Assembly: GCF_008329605.1 (NCBI RefSeq) | Contig: NZ_NPKO01000002.1 | Location: forward strand, 310,001 to 374,000 | Source of the DNA: Mycolicibacterium sp. P9-64 | Lineage (GTDB): Bacteria; Actinomycetota; Actinomycetes; Mycobacteriales; Mycobacteriaceae | Direction: 5' to 3' | Length of the DNA: 64,000 nt | Part shown: piece after piece, positions 59,706-64,000 of the stretch | Numbering within the stretch: position 1 is the first letter of the stretch | Layout: each line of letters begins with the position of its first letter | Translations under genes and position numbers: made by a program | Notes under the pieces: generated by a model | The model's database searches: none | Seen by the model: the letters and a program-made list of their open reading frames with translations, nothing else | What the model was told of the DNA's origin: nothing

Positions 59706-60860
59706 GTGTTCGCATCCCGAACCCGAGTTGCAGCATTCACCACCACGGCCGCAGTGGCCTGCCTAGTACTGGCAGCCTGCGGCTCCGCCCCGCAGAGCTC
59801 CAGCGGTTCCGCCGGGGGCACCGACGCCAAGGCCGCAACGTCGGTCGCCGACTTCGGCGGCCTGGACAAGCTCGTCGAGGCGGCCAAGAAGGAAGGCACG
59901 CTGCACACGATCGCGCTGCCGCCGGACTGGGCCAACTACGCCGAGATCATCAAGACGTTCGAGGACAAGTACGGCATCAAGATCGAGAACGAGAACCCGG
60001 ACGGGTCGAGCTCCGACGAGATCAACGCGGTGAAGACGCGCAAGGGGCAGGATCGCGCGCCCGACGTCCTCGATCTCGGGCAGTCGTTCGCCGCAAGCGG
60101 CGCCCAGGAAGGGTTGTACGCGCCCTACAAGGTGGCGACGTGGGACAGCATCCCCGCCGAGCAGAAGGACCCGGATGGCAAGTGGGTCAACGACTATGGC
60201 GGCTACGTCTCGATCGGCTGTGACGCAGCGAAGGTCACGGTGTGCCCGCAGACGTTCGCGGATCTGCTCAAGCCCGAGTACAAGGGCCAGGTTGCGCTGA
60301 ACGGCAACCCGACGAAGTCCGGCTCCGCCTACGCGGGCGTCTACGCCGCTGCGATCGCCAACGGTGGCTCGTTCGACGACATCCAGCCGGGCATCGACTT
60401 CTTCGGCAAGCTCAAGGCCGCTGGCAACTTCAACCCGGTCGAGTCGACGCCCGCCACCGTCGAGAAGGGCGAGACGCCCATCAGCATCGACTGGGACTAC
60501 CTCAACGTCGGCTACGCCGACGAGTTCAAGGGCAAGGGCGTCGACTGGAAGGTCGCCGTCCCCGCCGACGGAATCTTCGCGCAGTATTACTCGCAGGCGA
60601 TCAACAAGGACGCGCCGCATCCGGCCGCCGCACGGCTGTGGCAGGAGTTCCTGTTCAGCACCGACGGCCAGAACCTCTGGCTGAAGGGCTATGCACGGCC
60701 AGCCGCGCTCACTGCGATGACCGCCGCGGGCACCGTCGACGCCGCCGCTGCAGCCAAGCTGCCCAAGGTCGAGGGCACGCCCAAGTTCCCCAGCGAGGCG
60801 CAGGCGGCCAAGGCCAAGGAGGCCCTTGCCAACGGCTGGGCCGCCGCCATGGCCGGGTGA
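59706..60860 (+). CDS. ABC transporter substrate-binding lipoprotein
   Basis: A 384-residue solute-binding protein of the iron/polyamine/phosphonate cluster (type 2 periplasmic binding fold). A signal with lipobox LVLAAC lipidates Cys25; a Ser/Gly-rich linker is followed by the binding domain (VEAAKKEGTLHTIALPPDWANYAEIIKTFEDKYGIKIENENPDG). The genetic setting points to an organophosphonate such as 2-aminoethylphosphonate or its trimethyl form. GTG 59706 follows AAGGAGACGTC. It is the first gene of a four-gene transporter operon. Confidence 0.8.
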   Translation: MFASRTRVAAFTTTAAVACLVLAACGSAPQSSSGSAGGTDAKAATSVADFGGLDKLVEAAKKEGTLHTIALPPDWANYAEIIKTFEDKYGIKIENENPDGSSSDEINAVKTRKGQDRAPDVLDLGQSFAASGAQEGLYAPYKVATWDSIPAEQKDPDGKWVNDYGGYVSIGCDAAKVTVCPQTFADLLKPEYKGQVALNGNPTKSGSAYAGVYAAAIANGGSFDDIQPGIDFFGKLKAAGNFNPVESTPATVEKGETPISIDWDYLNVGYADEFKGKGVDWKVAVPADGIFAQYYSQAINKDAPHPAAARLWQEFLFSTDGQNLWLKGYARPAALTAMTAAGTVDAAAAAKLPKVEGTPKFPSEAQAAKAKEALANGWAAAMAG

Positions 60861-60869
60861 CCTGACCCG

Positions 60870-61781
60870 ATGGCAATAGCCACACCCACGATTGCGCCCG
60901 GCCCCGGCTCGACTCCCGGGGCCGCGCGCAAGGGGACGGCGCAGGTGTCCCGGTCCTGGCTGGCCGCGCTGCCGCTGCTGCTGTTCCTTGCGTTTGCGTT
61001 CGGCATCCCCGCGATCGCCGTGCTGATCGGGGCATTCACCGTCGAGGACCCGGTCAACAACACCTCGCGGCTGGGCCTCGACAACATGACCGACAGCCTG
61101 CAGGGCGCCTACCGCACTGCGCTGTGGGCAAGCGTGAAGCTGTCCGCGCTGGTCGCCGTCGTGGGCGGCGTGCTCGGCACGTTCCTCGCGCAGGCGGTGG
61201 TCGCGTCGAAGGGAACCTTCTTGCGTGAGGCGGTGCTGACCGCGTCCGGCGTGCTCGCCAACTTCGGCGGTGTTCCGTTGGCCTTCGCCTGGATCGCCAC
61301 CCTCGGCAACGCCGGACTTCTCACCACGATGTTCGGGCTCGGCGACACGGGGTTCAGCCTCTACACGTTCTGGGGCTTGGCCATTGTCTACCTGTACTTC
61401 TCCATCCCGCTGATGGTCGTGGTCATGACGCCGGCGCTCGACGGCCTCCGGCCGCAGTGGCAGGAGGCTGCCTTCAACAACGGCGCCACCGGCTGGCAGT
61501 ACTGGCGCCACGTCGGCATCCCCGTGCTGACGCCGGCCCTGATCGGCGGCATGGTGTTGTTGTTCGGTGCCGCCTTTGCCGCGTACGCCACCGCGGCGGC
61601 GATGGTGGGCGCCACCGTTCCACTGGTCACCCTGCAGATTGCCGACGCACTGTCCGGCAACGTCTTGGTCGGGCACGAGAACCTGGCGTTGGCGTTGAGC
61701 CTCGACATGGTCGTCGTCGCCGGGATCGTGATGGCGATCTACCTGCCGCTGCGGAACAGGAGCTCCCGATGGCTGCAATGA
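60870..61781 (+). CDS. ABC transporter permease 1
   Basis: A 303-residue inner-membrane permease of the PotB/2-AEP type with about six helices and the EAA-like loop (QEAAFNNGATGWQYWRHVGIPVLTPALIGG) that contacts the ATPase. It starts 9 bp after the binding-protein gene and overlaps the second permease gene by 13 bp. The N-terminus (about 1-28) is cytosolic and Pro/Gly-rich. Confidence 0.85.
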   Translation: MAIATPTIAPGPGSTPGAARKGTAQVSRSWLAALPLLLFLAFAFGIPAIAVLIGAFTVEDPVNNTSRLGLDNMTDSLQGAYRTALWASVKLSALVAVVGGVLGTFLAQAVVASKGTFLREAVLTASGVLANFGGVPLAFAWIATLGNAGLLTTMFGLGDTGFSLYTFWGLAIVYLYFSIPLMVVVMTPALDGLRPQWQEAAFNNGATGWQYWRHVGIPVLTPALIGGMVLLFGAAFAAYATAAAMVGATVPLVTLQIADALSGNVLVGHENLALALSLDMVVVAGIVMAIYLPLRNRSSRWLQ

Positions 61782-62587
61782 CGACGGCGACCCGCCGGGC
61801 CGGCCTCGGCCGCGCAGGCGTTCTCGCCATTGCGGCGGTGTACTTCCTGGTGCCATTGGCCGCATCGTTCTGGTTCACCATCCACAACGACGCCACCGGA
61901 TTCTCGTTCGCGACCTACGGCGACATCCTCACCGCCGACGGGTTCACCCAATCTCTTTTCATGTCACTGGGATTGGGCGTCGCGACCATCATCGTGGTGC
62001 TGGCCTTGATGTTGCCGGCCATGCTCGCGGTCCGGCTCGGCGCGCCCAAACTCGGTCAGGTGCTCGAAGTGATCTGCACCCTGCCGCTGGTGGTGCCGCC
62101 CATCACGTTCGTCGCGGGTATCAGCACCGTATTGCGTTGGGCACCTGACCAATTGGCATCAACCCCATTTTGGGCGACGCTGATCGCGATCCAAAAGCCG
62201 AGTTTCCCGATCGTGCTGGTGTTGGCGTACGTCGTGCTGGCGACGCCGTTCGTCTACAGATCGTTGGACGCGGGCCTTCGTGCGATCGACGTGAAGACGT
62301 TGGTGGAGGCCGCCCGCAACCTCGGTGCGGGCTGGACCACGGTGATGTTCCGGACCATCCTGCCCAACCTGCGCACGTCCATCGCGAGCGCCGCGTTTCT
62401 CACCCTGGCGCTGGTGCTCGGCGAGTACACCATCGCCGTCCTGCTCGGGTTTCGGCCGTTCGCCGTGTGGATCGTCACGATCTCCGGCGCGAATGCGCAA
62501 CTGTCCGTTGCAGTCTCGGTGCTCAGCCTGATCCTCACCTGGGCATTGTTACTCGTCGTATCCGGCGTGGGAAGGAAACGCACATGA
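61769..62587 (+). CDS. ABC transporter permease 2
   Basis: A 272-residue permease of the PotC type, partner of permease 1, with about six helices and the EAA loop (VEAARNLGAGWTTVMFRTILPNLRTSIASA). ATG 61769 has CAGGAGCTCCCG before it; ATG 61778, which overlaps the upstream TGA as ATGA, is the alternative. Its own stop overlaps the ATPase start (ATGA). Confidence 0.85.
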   Translation: MAAMTTATRRAGLGRAGVLAIAAVYFLVPLAASFWFTIHNDATGFSFATYGDILTADGFTQSLFMSLGLGVATIIVVLALMLPAMLAVRLGAPKLGQVLEVICTLPLVVPPITFVAGISTVLRWAPDQLASTPFWATLIAIQKPSFPIVLVLAYVVLATPFVYRSLDAGLRAIDVKTLVEAARNLGAGWTTVMFRTILPNLRTSIASAAFLTLALVLGEYTIAVLLGFRPFAVWIVTISGANAQLSVAVSVLSLILTWALLLVVSGVGRKRT

Positions 62588-63663
62588 CCTCGCGAGTGGA
62601 GCTGCGGAAACTCCGCCGTGCCTTCGGCGATGCCTTGGCCCTCGACGACCTGGACCTGACCATCGAGGCGGGTGAATTCGTCGCCCTGCTTGGCCCTTCG
62701 GGGTGCGGCAAGACGACGGCGCTGCGCTGTGTCGCAGGTTTCGAACGTCCCGACAGCGGTGCCGTCATCGTCAACGACAAGGACATCACGAAGGTGCCCG
62801 CCAACAAGCGCGACGCCGGCATGGTGTTCCAGGCCTACAGCCTGTTTCCGCACCTCACCTCTCGCGATAACGTCGCGTTCGGCATGCGCATGCGCAAAGT
62901 CCCTGCGGCCAAACGGAATGCCCGCGCCAGCGAGCTTCTCGACTTGGTCGGTCTGCCCATGGTCGGCGATCGCTACCCACACCAGATGTCGGGCGGCCAG
63001 CAGCAACGCGTCGCCCTTGCCCGCGCGCTCGCCATGGAGCCGAGCGTGCTCCTGCTCGACGAGCCGCTGTCAGCGCTCGACGCCAAGGTGCGGGTCAGTC
63101 TCCGTGAGGAGATCCGAAGGCTGCAGATCGAACTGGGCGTGACGACGCTGTTCGTCACGCACGACCAGGAGGAGGCGCTGTCGATGGCCGACCGGGTCGC
63201 CGTGCTGCGCGCGGGCCGCGTCGAACAGGTGGGCACCCCCGACCGCATCTACGAGCGACCCGCCACTCCGTTCGTCGCGGAGTTCATCGGCTCGATGAAC
63301 CACCTCCCAGGCGTCGTCGAGGGTGACCGGGTCGCCGTCCTCGGGCAGTACCTGCCGATCGACGGCGACGTGCCTGCGGCCACCCACCACGACGTTCTCG
63401 TCCGACCAGAAGCGGTGCGGCTGCGGGCTGCGCCGGACGGGGCAGGCCTGGTCACCCGGTCGTCGTTCCGCGGTGCCACCGCCCGCCTGCACGTCGAGCT
63501 GAACGGCCTCGAGATCCAGGCCGACGTGCCCGGCCACGAGGCATCCGTTCTGGCACCTGGTGCGCGGGTGGACGTTTCGCTGATCGACCGGCCCGCCCTC
63601 GTCACTGCACGCGGGGCGACGGCAGCAGCGGTCCCGGCGGCCGAAGTCAAGACCGCCGTCTGA
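62584..63663 (+). CDS. ABC transporter ATP-binding protein
   Basis: A 359-residue ATPase powering the importer. It has Walker A GPSGCGKT (37-44), the Q-loop VFQAYSLFPHLT, signature SGGQQQRVALARAL, Walker B LLLDEPLSALD and the H-loop FVTHDQEEAL; residues about 240-345 form a TOBE-type regulatory domain. This is the CUT1-like arrangement of polyamine and phosphonate importers. The last 17 bp overlap the convergent regulator gene at the window's end. Confidence 0.87.
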   Translation: MTSRVELRKLRRAFGDALALDDLDLTIEAGEFVALLGPSGCGKTTALRCVAGFERPDSGAVIVNDKDITKVPANKRDAGMVFQAYSLFPHLTSRDNVAFGMRMRKVPAAKRNARASELLDLVGLPMVGDRYPHQMSGGQQQRVALARALAMEPSVLLLDEPLSALDAKVRVSLREEIRRLQIELGVTTLFVTHDQEEALSMADRVAVLRAGRVEQVGTPDRIYERPATPFVAEFIGSMNHLPGVVEGDRVAVLGQYLPIDGDVPAATHHDVLVRPEAVRLRAAPDGAGLVTRSSFRGATARLHVELNGLEIQADVPGHEASVLAPGARVDVSLIDRPALVTARGATAAAVPAAEVKTAV

Positions 63664-64000
63664 CACTGGCCTCCAGAACGCCACACAACGCGTCCACCGC
63701 CGGGCCGAACGCGTGGTCGGCGGGTGCCCCGAAGTTGACCACCAGCCCGTCGGTGGAGGGGACGTCCGGCCCCGCCAGCGGATGGCGCAGCCCCAACAGC
63801 CCCGATACTGCGATACCCGCTTCGCCCGCACGCCGCAGCACCTCGGGCTCGGTGTCCTCGGGCAGCAGCAGAAGCAGGTGCAGGCCCGCCGACAGCCCGG
63901 TGATCGAGACGTCGAATTCCGCGAGCCGGCGCACCAGGATCTCGCGGCGCCTGCGGTAGCCGATGCGCATGCGGCGAATGTGCTTGTCGTACTGCCCGCT
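63647..64000 (-). CDS. MocR-type (GntR/aminotransferase) regulator, C-terminal part
   Basis: The last 117 codons of a gene entering from the right edge. The sequence YDKHIRRMRIGYRRRREILVRRLAEFD ... GLSAGLHLLLLLPED is the C-terminal end of the PLP-binding aminotransferase-like domain of MocR/PdxR regulators, which control pyridoxal, GABA or taurine metabolism. The N-terminal DNA-binding domain lies outside the window. It converges on the transporter operon with a 17-bp overlap; nothing ties it to that operon except position. Confidence 0.75.
   Translation of the reverse strand, partial: SGQYDKHIRRMRIGYRRRREILVRRLAEFDVSITGLSAGLHLLLLLPEDTEPEVLRRAGEAGIAVSGLLGLRHPLAGPDVPSTDGLVVNFGAPADHAFGPAVDALCGVLEASVRRRS

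Overview
The window is chromosomal DNA of a mycobacterium, most likely a fast-growing, non-tuberculous Mycolicibacterium. It is high in GC, many genes start on leaderless ATG/GTG codons just after a TANNNT -10 box, and from 1 to about 55.5 kb the gene order matches, in reverse orientation, the M. tuberculosis stretch Rv3839 to Rv3789 that builds the mycolyl-arabinogalactan cell wall. The sulfolipid genes that lie between serS and Rv3819 in M. tuberculosis are missing; two housekeeping-type genes (DUF5718, MOSC) sit there instead. Assignments rest on motifs and on remembered orthologue sequences; no database search was run.

Region by region. 1-8.1 kb: a partial membrane-protein gene (CPBP-like), a DUF2470 gene behind an IdeR iron box, pheA, a phosphoglycerate mutase-like phosphatase, a small Cys-rich protein, a minimal zincin and a septum-formation-like membrane protein, then serS, DUF5718 and MOSC genes. 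8.2-13.3 kb: the Rv3819-Rv3813c block (hypothetical protein, metallo-beta-lactamase/Rieske fusion, phosphotransferase, two PlsC acyltransferases, HAD hydrolase). 13.3-16.0 kb: a PGRP/LGFP-repeat amidase-like protein and Erp. 16.2-22.9 kb: the galactan/arabinan operon glf-glfT2-PAP2-ubiA-aftB, with neighbouring genes overlapping. 23-26.3 kb: three antigen 85 paralogues. 26.3-37.1 kb: DUF732 lipoprotein, Culp6, then fadD32-pks13-accD4 behind a structured leader. 37.1-40.1 kb: a broken gene fragment, DUF4331 and a Ser/Thr kinase. 40.1-55.5 kb (minus strand): gtrA-like, dprE1, dprE2, aftA, embC, embA, embB and a coupled metallo-beta-lactamase gene. 55.5-57 kb: two GAF-ANTAR regulators.

How the core works together: DprE1/DprE2 with UbiA and the PAP2 phosphatase make decaprenyl-phosphoryl-arabinose; Glf/GlfT2 build galactan; AftA, EmbA/B/C and AftB build arabinan; FadD32-Pks13-AccD4 make mycolates; the antigen 85 enzymes attach them.

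57.1-63.7 kb is accessory: a two-oxygenase organophosphonate-degradation cassette of TmpA/TmpB type (2-oxoglutarate oxygenase plus HD-type di-iron oxygenase), a HutC/GntR repressor and a four-gene ABC importer. The two diverging transcription units share a CTTG-N6-CAAG palindrome at the same place in their promoters. A partial MocR-type regulator ends the window. No rRNA, tRNA, IS element or CRISPR array was seen, and no gap longer than 300 bp is without a gene.
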